A stretch of 64,000 nucleotides of DNA from Desulfuromusa sp. (GTDB lineage Bacteria > Desulfobacterota > Desulfuromonadia > Desulfuromonadales > Geopsychrobacteraceae), in NCBI GenBank assembly GCA_016744595.1, contig JADGEB010000001.1:62001-126000 (forward strand). Reading direction: 5' to 3'. Below, in pieces: positions 27,910 through 36,809 of the stretch. A model generated the notes under the pieces. The model had not been told where the DNA came from. It was given only the letters and a program-made list of their open reading frames with translations, and made no database searches. The position numbers and the translations under genes were made by a program. Each line of letters begins with the position of its first letter. Within the stretch, counting starts at the first letter, position 1.

Positions 27910-29097
27910 TCAAGCCAATAGCCGGAGTTGAAAGCAGCTTCCGGGCAACTGATTATCTATCAATTGTAAACTTCCGTTCATCGCCTCGGCTAAAGATCGT
28001 GCCATATAGAGTCCCAATCCTGCCCCTGTCGGCTTGTCGGCTGTTGCTTTGCCACGATAAAATTTATCGAAAATTTTATCGCGCTCATCGTCACTGATTC
28101 CATCGCCGTCATCCTGTATCTGAATTTGAACTAGTGACGTCATTTTTTCTACTGTCACAATGATATTGCCGTCCAAATTTGAGTATTTCAGGGCATTGTC
28201 GAGGATTCTGGAGAGGATGATTTTTATGCCAATCGGGTGTAGATTCAGAATCAGATCTGTGGGGCAGATAATTTCAATGTCACAGGCTTTTTGTATCGCC
28301 TGAGATTGGAACAGTTGACTCATCTCGCTGAGAAGGTCATACAGCACAATCTGTTCACATTGCAAGGGTTCTGGGTTGTTTTCCATATTTCTAATCAGCA
28401 GATAATTATCTGCAAGAGTCTCAAGGTAGTGTGAACTGTCAACGATTTGTCCAGTAAACCGATTGGTTTTTTCTTGCCCAAGATCAGCTGTTGAATTGTG
28501 CAGATGTTTTGCTATCCCAGAAATATATGTGAGTTGATTGCGAAGTTCATGAAAGAGAACTTGTTGCCACTGATCCTGTAATTCGGACATTTTTTGCAAA
28601 GAAGACAGGCTGTCTGTCAGTTGAAGATATTCGCGATGTTGTGAAATTAATTGCTGTGTTTTGATTATGAGTTCTTTGATGGTGTAGGGTTTCGGCAAAT
28701 ATAAGTCTGCTCCAAGATCATAACCTTTAATTCTATCATCCGATGAACCGAGAGCACTCAGTATAATGATTGGAGTTTTAGCGACCTGTTGATCATGGTG
28801 TGAACGAACCATGCGGCAAATTTCCCAGCCATCCAACAGTGGCAGCATCAGATCAAGTAAAATCAGGTCTGGTTTTTCCCGACCGATAACCCGACAAGCT
28901 TCGAGGCCATCAACGGCAAGCAGCACATCATAGCCTTGTTGAAGCAGGTTGAATTCAAGGACTTCGGCCAACTCTGTTTCATCCTCAACAATCAGAACTG
29001 TTCCACAATTCTCTGTTGTTGCTTTGAAAATTTGCTGATGAATCTTCTCTTGTTTTACTCCAAAAGGTTCTGCTGAGATCATTTTTGCTTTCATCAT
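27910..29097 (-). CDS. Response-regulator/histidine kinase fusion, cytoplasmic
   Basis: 395-residue soluble hybrid. Residues about 30-150 form a receiver domain (LIVEDETELAEVLEF, phosphoacceptor in LILLDLMLPLLDGW, KPYTIKEL). A short linker is followed by HisKA with the phosphorylated His in LFHELRNQLTYISG and by a HATPase with DNALKYS, QDDGDGISDDERDKIFDKFYRG and GAGLGLYMARSLAEAM. No membrane segment is present. The order REC-HK suggests an intermediate relay kinase responding to an upstream kinase. Two starts (ATG ATG) are adjacent. Confidence 0.9.
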   Translation of the reverse strand: MMKAKMISAEPFGVKQEKIHQQIFKATTENCGTVLIVEDETELAEVLEFNLLQQGYDVLLAVDGLEACRVIGREKPDLILLDLMLPLLDGWEICRMVRSHHDQQVAKTPIIILSALGSSDDRIKGYDLGADLYLPKPYTIKELIIKTQQLISQHREYLQLTDSLSSLQKMSELQDQWQQVLFHELRNQLTYISGIAKHLHNSTADLGQEKTNRFTGQIVDSSHYLETLADNYLLIRNMENNPEPLQCEQIVLYDLLSEMSQLFQSQAIQKACDIEIICPTDLILNLHPIGIKIILSRILDNALKYSNLDGNIIVTVEKMTSLVQIQIQDDGDGISDDERDKIFDKFYRGKATADKPTGAGLGLYMARSLAEAMNGSLQLIDNQLPGSCFQLRLLA

Positions 29098-29635
29098 GAT
29101 TAACCTCTTTGTTCACTTGCAGTCAGTTTATTGATTGCCCGGCAGGCTTCTAGCAGTAAAAAATAGAGAGACGGGGTTTTGCGTGATGTATCGTAAAGGC
29201 TTATTACTAGTTAAAACGTTTAAAGTCTTCAACCAGATCATGTGCTTTCTTGCAATTGTACCGATAGTTTATGATTCCAAAAATGGCGAAACATATCAGG
29301 CATATGAAAATGAACAGAATATCCATGGCTTTTTCCCTTGAATGACTTTTGTTTGTTGAAAAATGCCTGATGAATGTGAGCAGGGGATTAAGATTGCATA
29401 TGGAATTGATGAGTTTGATAGCTGGACGAAGATTGACAGTTTCTTCTTCTTATTTCATTGAGCAACTCGCAAATGGATCTGTATTAAAGATAGACATGTT
29501 GCCTCAGCGCTGGAAGAATAGAATAGAAAGGGATATTTCACTTTGTTTTCGGATAGGGATAGAAATATGAAGCAGCAGATATCCTATTTAAATATTTTTT
29601 TGATTTGAGTGCTAACAATTAGTAGGAGAGTAACT
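29098..29635. other. Intergenic stretch, no supported gene
   Basis: 538 bp between the divergent kinase gene and the crotonase gene. Two short open frames on the plus strand (29135-29341 and 29349-29570) have no recognisable domain and weak ribosome sites. I see no clear regulatory element. Confidence 0.5.
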
Positions 29636-30418
29636 ATGAGCGACAAAAATCTTCTCACCACGATTGCCAATCAAGTGGCATTGATCACCATCAACCGTCC
29701 ACAAGCGATGAACGCCCTTAATCCGGCTACTATTTCTGAGTTATCTACCACTATTGCTGAACTAGAACAGCAAGCTGACGTCCATGTGATCATTATTACT
29801 GGTGCTGGGGAAAAAGCTTTTGTTGCCGGAGGCGATGTTGCCTTGATGCGAACCCTCACTCCTCTTCAGGCTCGTGATGTCGCATTAATGGCTGCTGAAC
29901 TGTTTCAGCGGATTGAAAACTCAGCTTGTGTTGTGATCGCTGCTATTAACGGCTATGCCCTCGGGGGGGGATGCGAACTGGCTCTGGCGTGTGATTTTCG
30001 GTTGGCGGCGGAACAAGCTCAACTAGGTCAACCTGAAATCAATTTAGGAATTATTCCCGGTTGGGGGGGGACGCAACGTTTACCTCGCCTGATTGGCATC
30101 AGCCGTGCCAAAGAACTGATGTTTACCGGTGAGAGGGTCGGCGCTCAGCATGCGCTGAAACTTGGTTTGATCGATCATATCTATCCTGCTGATCAGCTTC
30201 TAGATCATGCTCACAGACTAGCACAAACCATTGCGGCAAAGCCGCAAACAGCCATCCGGATCATTAAAGAAGCGGTTAATATTGGTATGGCGATGGATCA
30301 GGATAAAGCGATCCGTTATGAGTCTGAAATGTTTGGGATGTGTTTTACGACCGAAGATCAAAAAGAGGGAATGGATGCATTTTTTGAAAAGCGTCCAGCG
30401 GTTTGGAAAAATAGTTAG
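29636..30418 (+). CDS. Enoyl-CoA hydratase/crotonase family protein
   Basis: 260-residue crotonase-fold enzyme, likely a short-chain enoyl-CoA hydratase (3-hydroxybutyryl-CoA dehydratase). The start at 29636 follows aggagag. The oxyanion-hole motifs TGAGEKAFVAGGDVALM (residue 57) and INGYALGGGCELALACDFRLA (105) are present. The catalytic Glu pair lies in CELALA and in LGQPEINLGIIPGWGGTQRL (131). The C-terminal trimerisation helix contains the usual FFEKRPAVWK. It stands alone with no beta-oxidation neighbours. Confidence 0.92.
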   Translation: MSDKNLLTTIANQVALITINRPQAMNALNPATISELSTTIAELEQQADVHVIIITGAGEKAFVAGGDVALMRTLTPLQARDVALMAAELFQRIENSACVVIAAINGYALGGGCELALACDFRLAAEQAQLGQPEINLGIIPGWGGTQRLPRLIGISRAKELMFTGERVGAQHALKLGLIDHIYPADQLLDHAHRLAQTIAAKPQTAIRIIKEAVNIGMAMDQDKAIRYESEMFGMCFTTEDQKEGMDAFFEKRPAVWKNS

Positions 30419-30511
30419 GTTTGGGAATTATAGGTTTTGGGTGAAGAAAAACCATGAACCCCTTGGAGACATTCTATATAGCTCCCGTCAATCCCTATTT
30501 AATCATTTTCC

Positions 30512-31273
30512 TTAGCGGTGGCTGGCTGGTGTTACACCTGTCAACTTTTTAAACATTGCAATAAATGCAGAGGGGCTAGAATAGCCAAATGCCGACGCAA
30601 TCGATTCAACACTTTTTCCTTCCTCTATCAGCGTTATGGCTTTGACGACTCGCATGCGATTCCGCCACTCGGAAAGTGTGATGCCCAATTCCCTTCGGCA
30701 TTTTCTGGACAGAGTCCTTTTGGTAACTTTGGCATCTTGGGCGAGGGTAGCAACTGGTCGGTTATCGTCAGGGTGATTTTCAAGGTAATGAAGAATGTTT
30801 TTCAGAACCGCATCATCAGAGGCTGGAAGAAATGTTCCAGCTCGTTGAGCAACTGCCAGTTCATCCAAAAAAACTGTCAGCAAACGTAAGTGCCTCTGAT
30901 TTTTGTAGTCAAGAGTGCTTTCACGCGCATGATCCAGAAGTGACCGCATAAAAGGCGATACCAGCAACGCTTGAGTCTTTGACGGCAACGCCTCGCACAG
31001 TTCATTTGCAACATATAGTGACGACTGTAATACCTCCCGGCGATTCAAACCCAGGTGATGAACATTCGGAGGAACCCAGATGCCGTACTGCGGAGGTACG
31101 AGGTATTGTTCCTCCTCGACCATAACCTGAACCACGCCGTTATAAGCGTAAACGAACTCTCCCCATGAATGATTATGCGCCGGGAATATCGCATCGGCCG
31201 GCATGAGGGTGGTGCGAAGGAACAGCGGTGTCGGAAGAATTTCGGTAAATGGCACTTGCAGAGGTAATTTCAT
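30512..31273 (-). CDS. AraC-family transcriptional regulator with cupin domain
   Basis: 253-residue regulator. The N-terminal half is a cupin/AraC-type sensor barrel (PAHNHSWGEFVYAYNGVVQV, VPPNVHHLG). The C-terminal 100 residues carry two helix-turn-helix motifs (VATLAQDAKVTKRTLSRKCRRELG and VESIASAFGYSSPSAFIAMFKKLTGVTP). It is divergent from the cupin-azlCD genes across a 172-bp gap and probably controls them. The arrangement fits a regulator of an amino-acid exporter. Confidence 0.9.
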   Translation of the reverse strand: MKLPLQVPFTEILPTPLFLRTTLMPADAIFPAHNHSWGEFVYAYNGVVQVMVEEEQYLVPPQYGIWVPPNVHHLGLNRREVLQSSLYVANELCEALPSKTQALLVSPFMRSLLDHARESTLDYKNQRHLRLLTVFLDELAVAQRAGTFLPASDDAVLKNILHYLENHPDDNRPVATLAQDAKVTKRTLSRKCRRELGITLSEWRNRMRVVKAITLIEEGKSVESIASAFGYSSPSAFIAMFKKLTGVTPASHR

Positions 31274-31445
31274 TGTGTCACCTGTTCGGCATTGGTTGTC
31301 CGTTAATCGATATATACTTTTATTTAGACTTTGGTCAAGCTATCTTCTTTGGTTGAAGAACCCGTGTTGGGCATTCGTAGCAATCCGGATGGGTAACTTC
31401 GCTGTACTTCTTGTCTATTTTTTTCTTCCTGCGTGAGGAGCCAAT

Positions 31446-31763
31446 ATGATTGTTGCATTGAAAAATGCACAAAGAAGGTTTTTCTTGGGAGTTGATTTTA
31501 TCCTGTTATCACATGGCTCTGAGTCGATGGTTACCAAGATGCTTTATAAGAAGGATGACAATGTGCCGTTTCATAAACATCCGAATGAACAAAGTGGTTA
31601 CGTGATCTCGGGGCAATTTCGAATTATCTTTGGGGAGTATGATCAAGTGATAGGCTCCGGTGATTCTTACACCATTCCACGCGGCCTTGAACATCGCATT
31701 GAAATTCTTGAGCCAGGAGAAGTTTTGGACGTTTTTAGCCCGCCGAGAGAGGATTACCTTTAA
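31446..31763 (+). CDS. Small cupin-domain protein
   Basis: 105-residue single-cupin protein. The metal-binding cupin motifs are visible as PFHKHPNEQSGYVISGQFRI (motif 1, near residue 40) and GDSYTIPRGLEHRIEILEPGEVLDVFSPPRED (motif 2). The ATG follows gaggagcc. It lies between the AraC regulator and azlC and may act as a small-molecule sensor, isomerase or dioxygenase-like enzyme. The substrate is unknown. Confidence 0.88.
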   Translation: MIVALKNAQRRFFLGVDFILLSHGSESMVTKMLYKKDDNVPFHKHPNEQSGYVISGQFRIIFGEYDQVIGSGDSYTIPRGLEHRIEILEPGEVLDVFSPPREDYL

Positions 31764-31804
31764 TTGAGGGCTTCAGAAATGATTTTGAAAGAGGAAAGTC
31801 CCAG

Positions 31805-32518
31805 ATGAAATCAGAATTTTTCAGGGGAGCAAAGGCTAACGTTCCCGTTGCGGCTAGTGCGATGGCTTATGGAAGCGTTTTTGGAGTACTTGCGTCCCAA
31901 AAGGGTTTGACTTGGCTCGATCTGATGTTCATGAACTCGACCGTTTTCGCTGGTGCTGCCCAGTTTGTCATGGTTGATATGTGGTCTGAGCATTTACCGG
32001 TTATCGCAATGGCTCTCGCTACTTTTGTCATCAACCTGCGCTATCTTCTGATCGGAGCCTCGCTGGAATCGCTGTTTACCGGGAAAAGTTTTTTACACAA
32101 GGCCTGCATGATGCATCTCGTGGCAGATGAAAACTGGGCGGTGACCATGCGGGAGAAGCGTTACGGAAGAGCGACCTCTTGGTTTCTGTTCGGCGGTGGC
32201 GTGTTTCTCTATCTGTCGTGGAGCTTTGGTAGTGTAGCAGGTTTGCTCGGTGGTGGCTCAATCAGTGATCCGCAGAAGTACGCCCTCGACTTTGCTTTCC
32301 CTGCTGTTTTTACGGCATTGGCTGTCGGCCTTTGGCGGGGAAAATCGGACATTCTCCCGTGGCTGGTTTCGGGTGGACTGGCAATGCTGTCATATCATTA
32401 TTTGCCGGGCAAATGGTACATCGTCATCGGTGGTCTGGGTGGAGCGATTGTGGCTATGCTAAAAACTTCGGATGAAGATTCAGCCGAAAAGGAGGCAACT
32501 CATGTTGCCCAGCATTGA
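31805..32518 (+). CDS. azlC: AzlC-family branched-chain amino acid exporter, large subunit
   Basis: 237-residue membrane protein with about six to seven hydrophobic segments. The family start GAKANVPVAASAMAYGSVFGVLA and the motif FAGAAQFVMVDMW near residue 56 are typical of AzlC. NLRYLLIGASLE near 77 is typical as well. It overlaps the azlD start by 17 bp. AzlCD exports leucine-type amino acids or analogues. Confidence 0.92.
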   Translation: MKSEFFRGAKANVPVAASAMAYGSVFGVLASQKGLTWLDLMFMNSTVFAGAAQFVMVDMWSEHLPVIAMALATFVINLRYLLIGASLESLFTGKSFLHKACMMHLVADENWAVTMREKRYGRATSWFLFGGGVFLYLSWSFGSVAGLLGGGSISDPQKYALDFAFPAVFTALAVGLWRGKSDILPWLVSGGLAMLSYHYLPGKWYIVIGGLGGAIVAMLKTSDEDSAEKEATHVAQH

Positions 32519-32804
32519 TTCGCAGGTCTTGGTGGCGGTGGGGTTGGCAGCCCTCGCAACCTACTCACTTCGCTTCGGTGGATTATTACTGGCGGCGCGT
32601 TTTCCAAAAACTGGCCGGTTTCGTCAAGGGATGGATGCCTTACCTGGAGCATTATTGTTTTCATTGGTCATTCCAGGGCTGGTTTCCGAGGGAGGCTGGG
32701 GGATATTAGCCGGTGGACTAACTGCGTTAGTTGTGTGGCGAACCCGGAATACCTTTTTGGCGATGCTGGCAGGGATGTTGGTGATTTTTTTATCCCGGAA
32801 CTAA
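32502..32804 (+). CDS. azlD: AzlD-family branched-chain amino acid exporter, small subunit
   Basis: 100-residue membrane protein with about three to four hydrophobic segments and the AzlD pattern LAALATYSLRFGGLLLA, followed by the ALPGALLFSLVIPGL segment. The start at 32502 is chosen after ggagg; it overlaps the end of azlC, as usual for the pair. Confidence 0.92.
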   Translation: MLPSIDSQVLVAVGLAALATYSLRFGGLLLAARFPKTGRFRQGMDALPGALLFSLVIPGLVSEGGWGILAGGLTALVVWRTRNTFLAMLAGMLVIFLSRN

Positions 32805-32987
32805 AAAATATTACGAAGATGACGAGATAAAACTGACTGGTCACGTTGGAACAGATCAACAAGCTGTGTCTGTCCGTCATCATACTGGTAAGTAGTAATA
32901 GTTACTTATAAATATTTCCCTTTTTATTCGGAATTGGATTGATCATGTCCGTCCCTTTGTTCCCTAATAAGTCTCTGCCATTTAAAT

Positions 32988-33887
32988 TTATCTACTAAAA
33001 TGTTCGACCAAAAAATCGACAAAGACACGCACCTTAGTCGACAGATTCCTGCGATGTGGGTAGATTGCATACACGCCAAGGTCAGAGAATTCATACTCTT
33101 TAAGGATTGGAACCAGCGCTCCAGTACTGAGTTCACCTTGACAGCAAAATGACGGAATCCTGGTAATACCTACCCCTGCAACTGCCATCGAACGTTGCAA
33201 TTCATCATTATTACAGATCACCTGAAGCTTGACCGTCACCCCCACCGGCTCACCACTAGCCGACATATAATCCCAGTAAGCCGGTCTTTGCAGATAGGCA
33301 TAGGAGATACAATCATGTTCCACGAGATCGCGAGGATGAGCCGGACAGCCCTTGCGACTTAAATATTCAGGAGAAGCAAGAGTTATGATACGGGATGACA
33401 TGATTTTGCGGCTGATCAAACTGGTATCTTTAAGATTGGTCACTCTGACAACAACATCATAACCTTCGGCAATGACATCAACCAGGCGATCATCGAAGTT
33501 CACTTCCATCTGGACATCGGGGTAGGCTTTTAAAAACTTTGGTAACAGATCAGCCAGATAGACATGCCCGAAACTGATCGGTGCGCTGATCTTCAAAACT
33601 CCATGTGGAATCTCATGCTGCGAACTGATACTGCGCTCTGCCTCTTCAGCGTCGGCGACGATCTGGCGACAATACTCATAGTAAGTCCTACCACTATCAG
33701 TCAGACTGATCTTACGAGTCGAACGATTAAGGAGCCTTACCCCCAACCGGCTTTCCAAACGACTGATTTCTTTGCTGATATATGATGTAGAATGGTTCAA
33801 AAAACTGGCAGCGAGAGTAAAATTGCCTTTTTCAACCACTCGGACAAAAACGGTCATTCCATCCAGATGATCTTTGTTTGTACTCAC
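32988..33887 (-). CDS. LysR-family transcriptional regulator
   Basis: 299-residue regulator. The GTG start at 33887 is chosen because ggaggag lies just upstream; a longer ATG start lacks a site. The N-terminal winged helix is clear (FVRVVEKGNFTLAASFLNHSTSYISKEISRLESRLGVRLLNRSTRK). It is followed by a substrate-binding domain of the AaeR/CrgA subgroup (GVLKISAPISFGHVYLADLLPKF). It is divergent from the azoreductase gene across about 138 bp and likely regulates it. Confidence 0.92.
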   Translation of the reverse strand: MSTNKDHLDGMTVFVRVVEKGNFTLAASFLNHSTSYISKEISRLESRLGVRLLNRSTRKISLTDSGRTYYEYCRQIVADAEEAERSISSQHEIPHGVLKISAPISFGHVYLADLLPKFLKAYPDVQMEVNFDDRLVDVIAEGYDVVVRVTNLKDTSLISRKIMSSRIITLASPEYLSRKGCPAHPRDLVEHDCISYAYLQRPAYWDYMSASGEPVGVTVKLQVICNNDELQRSMAVAGVGITRIPSFCCQGELSTGALVPILKEYEFSDLGVYAIYPHRRNLSTKVRVFVDFLVEHFSR

Positions 33888-34025
33888 TTCTCCTCCTTTT
33901 TTCCAATTAATTACCACTCAAATGGAAAAAGTTTTTTGCTTTTCAAGTCATTAATCTATCAAACAGAAAAAGATTACTATGAAGCCATCAACAAAACAAC
34001 AACACATCAAGCAAGGATAACGGTT

Positions 34026-34670
34026 ATGAAAAAACTATTAGCAATCAGTAGCAGTCCCGGTCGTTCTCATTCCTATTCCCGCAATCTGGTTCACGCTTTT
34101 GTCGATAACTTCAGTCAAAAAATGACAGAAACCAAGGTAGTCACTCGTGATCTGGCCGAACAACCGATACCACATTTAGATGAAGCAACCATCGGAGCCT
34201 TTTACACCCCGACCGACCAGTTGAGCAACGAACAGAAAAAGATCCTCGCTCTGTCGGATGATCTGATTGATGAGTTGGAGTCTTCTGATGTAATTGTTAT
34301 CGGTGCTCCGATGCACAACTTCAGCATTCCATCAGGCCTTAAGAGTTATATCGACCACGTTGCCCGTGTCGGACGAACTTTTCAATACACTGAAAATGGT
34401 CCACAAGGTCTGTTACAAGGCAAGAAGGTCTACATTCTGACAACCCGTGGCGGAGACTACAGCCAGATGCCGATGGCCGCTCTTGATCACCAGGAACCTT
34501 ATCTGCGCACGGTTCTGGGATTTCTCGGGCTGGATGATATTGAGTTTATTCATTCCCAAGGGATGGCGATGGGAGAGGAAAAAAGCAAACAAGCTTTTGA
34601 AGATGCGGTAGCGAGTATTTCCACTAAAGTGAATGATCTCATCTTTGAGAAGGGGGCAAGTTATGTCTGA
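34026..34670 (+). CDS. azoR: FMN-dependent NADH-azoreductase
   Basis: 214-residue flavodoxin-fold quinone/azo reductase. The start at 34026 begins with MKKLLAISSSPGRSHSYSRNL, containing the FMN phosphate-binding loop. Further family motifs are VIGAPMHNFSIPSGLKSYIDHVARVGRTF near residue 97, and TTRGGDYS near 139. YLRTVLGFLGLDDIEFIHSQGMAMG near 159 completes the set. It is divergent from a LysR regulator. It probably reduces quinones in response to thiol or electrophile stress. Confidence 0.93.
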   Translation: MKKLLAISSSPGRSHSYSRNLVHAFVDNFSQKMTETKVVTRDLAEQPIPHLDEATIGAFYTPTDQLSNEQKKILALSDDLIDELESSDVIVIGAPMHNFSIPSGLKSYIDHVARVGRTFQYTENGPQGLLQGKKVYILTTRGGDYSQMPMAALDHQEPYLRTVLGFLGLDDIEFIHSQGMAMGEEKSKQAFEDAVASISTKVNDLIFEKGASYV

Positions 34671-34794
34671 ACAGGTATTAACATCCAGTTCAACCTTGCA
34701 AAACCACAATCTGGTCGTTGTCATGACACTGGCTCCTAGATTAAATTAAAGTTAGCAGTACATAGCGCAGCCTGAACATCCGAAAGAGAGAACC

Positions 34795-34935
34795 ATGTCA
34801 AATAGCTTCAGCTTAAAAATACCTGTTCTTTTTGTCGGCCACGGAATTCCGATGAACAGCATCAACAATAATCACTATACCCGTAGCGGGGCAGAGCCTG
34901 GCAAAAACTTGCCCAGACCAAGGGCAATAACGTGA
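34795..34935 (+). pseudogene. Truncated YgiD-like extradiol dioxygenase (DODA) remnant
   Basis: A 46-codon open frame reads PVLFVGHGIPMNSINNNHYT and then LPRPRAI before a stop. It matches only the first fifth of the class III extradiol dioxygenase YgiD/DODA family (normally about 260 residues), including the metal-binding GHG motif. The conserved Trp after the TRS segment is replaced by Gly. The rest of the gene is missing. It probably once followed azoR as a co-regulated enzyme. A preceding 28-codon frame at 34663 is too short to identify. Confidence 0.7.
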
Positions 34936-35123
34936 TGGAAAAGGTCAGGGCACTGTCAATCAGGGGGGAAAGATGGCATGCTAAGCAAGGAGATAACTCT
35001 TTTCATGTAAATTTCCAAGATAAGTGCTTAAGTTTAAAGTCTGCAGGTGTTTAAGTCGATATGGGAAATGATGTGAGGACTACCTTATAGATGAATCGGC
35101 AACGGCAACAGATGGGATAAATA

Positions 35124-36809
35124 ATGACCAGTAGCGATCAGCCTTTGGCAACGACAGTCCTTTTCGTTGATGATGAAAAGCTAATTCTCTCTGCGCTGCA
35201 GCGCTTGACCATGGATGAGGACTTTTCCGTCGTCACCGCATCCAGCGGTGAAAAAGCTCTGAAAATTCTGGAGCAAACATCCGATATAGGCCTTATTGTC
35301 TCCGATCAGAAGATGCCAGGAATGACCGGGGTTGATTTATTGGAAAAAGCCAAGGGACTGGCTCCGGATGCCCTGCGTATCATTCTCACAGGTTTTTCCA
35401 ATATCACTACTGCCGTCGATGCTATTAACAAGGGCGGAGCCTACCGCTTCATCAGCAAGCCTTGGGACGATGGGGAACTCCTTCTGATGTTACGGGAGGC
35501 AGTCGAAAGATTTCGCCTGATCCGAGAAAACAGACGGTTGGCGGAACTGGTCAAAAAACAGCATACGGAACTCAAAGAATGGAATACCCGGCTGGAGCAA
35601 CGGGTTGAGGAACAGACTAGCGAAATTCGGGAGCATGTTGAGGCCCTGACCCAGGACCTCAACAAGATCAGGCTGATGGACGAGAAGTTGCGTAAAACAA
35701 ATCAGCAGTACATAAGGATTTCTGAACAGTTCAGGGCTCTTTTTGATGGAATTCCCGACCCGCTTTTGCTGCTTTCCCCAGAGCTTAAGGTCATCTGGGG
35801 GAACCGTGGCGCAAGCGAAATATTCGAACTCGATCCTGCAGGTCAGACAAAAAAACGTTGCTATGATATATGGAAGGGTGGTGGAGATGGGGCACGCTGC
35901 GACAACTGCGGAGCCTTAACAAGTTTTCGCACCGGCCAGAGCGACAATCGAAAGCTCAAGACTGAAGATGGTCGGGTTTGGGAAGTGCGCTTTTTCCCCA
36001 TAAAAGATGAACACGAGCAGATCCCCAACGTTATCGCCATGTACGTCGACATCACCGAAAAGGATGCCCGCCAGGCCGAAACCATCCGGGCGGGGCAACT
36101 GGCCTCTCTGGGCGAATTGGCGGCCGGGGTGGCGCATGAAATCAACAATCCCGTCAACGGCGTCATTAACTATGCCCAGATTCTGAGCAATCGAAGTGAC
36201 CCGGAGAGCAAAGAAAACAATATTGCCCAACGGATCATCAAAGAGGGGGAAAGGATTGCCGTCATTGTAAAAAGCCTGCTCGCTTTTGCCCGCGAACGCA
36301 AAGAGAATAAGAGCTTCGTGCCGCTTCAGGAGATCCTTTCCGAGACTCTGGTGCTGGTTGAAACTCAGTTGCACAAGTCTGGTATTAAGCTTGGTTTGGA
36401 GTTCAGTCCCGATCTACCCCCGGTATTCGCCCTAAAACAGCAGATCCAGCAAGTTTTTTTAAACCTTATCAGCAATGCCCGCTATGCCCTTGACCAGAAA
36501 TACCCCGGTGCCCATGACCAGAAGCTGCTGACGATCCGGGGGGAAGCTTGCACTGTCGCAAAAAAGACCGGGTTAAGAATTACCTTTCACGATCATGGCA
36601 TCGGTATCCCGGAAAATGTGCTAGATAAGATCATGAACCCGTTTTTTTCCACCAAACCCCACGATAAAGGGACCGGCCTAGGTTTGAGCATCAGCCACGG
36701 CATAATCGATAACCATGATGGCAGGATGACAATCGACAGTGTCCAAGGGGAGTTTACCCGAGTCGTCATCGAGTTGCCGGCCCACCAACCAGCGGGAGTT
36801 AATAAATGA
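35124..36809 (+). CDS. Histidine kinase with N-terminal receiver and PAS domain
   Basis: 561-residue soluble kinase. The receiver spans residues about 10-125 (FVDDEKLILSALQRL, phosphoacceptor in LIVSDQKMPGMTGVD). A coiled coil (145-205) leads to a PAS domain (205-310) carrying CYDIW and CDNCG cysteines. HisKA has [20 protein letters not shown] and HATPase has GTGLGLSISHGIIDNHDG. No membrane segment is seen. The stop codon overlaps the ATG of the sigma-54 regulator at 36806 (ATGA), so the two are translationally coupled. Confidence 0.93.
   Translation: MTSSDQPLATTVLFVDDEKLILSALQRLTMDEDFSVVTASSGEKALKILEQTSDIGLIVSDQKMPGMTGVDLLEKAKGLAPDALRIILTGFSNITTAVDAINKGGAYRFISKPWDDGELLLMLREAVERFRLIRENRRLAELVKKQHTELKEWNTRLEQRVEEQTSEIREHVEALTQDLNKIRLMDEKLRKTNQQYIRISEQFRALFDGIPDPLLLLSPELKVIWGNRGASEIFELDPAGQTKKRCYDIWKGGGDGARCDNCGALTSFRTGQSDNRKLKTEDGRVWEVRFFPIKDEHEQIPNVIAMYVDITEKDARQAETIRAGQLASLGELAAGVAHEINNPVNGVINYAQILSNRSDPESKENNIAQRIIKEGERIAVIVKSLLAFARERKENKSFVPLQEILSETLVLVETQLHKSGIKLGLEFSPDLPPVFALKQQIQQVFLNLISNARYALDQKYPGAHDQKLLTIRGEACTVAKKTGLRITFHDHGIGIPENVLDKIMNPFFSTKPHDKGTGLGLSISHGIIDNHDGRMTIDSVQGEFTRVVIELPAHQPAGVNK

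Noticed and set aside
29135..29570. Two short plus-strand frames before the crotonase gene
   Set aside because: No domain, no conserved pattern and weak start signals.
34663..34749. 28-codon frame overlapping the end of azoR
   Set aside because: Too short to identify; could be a remnant of a lost neighbour but cannot be supported.
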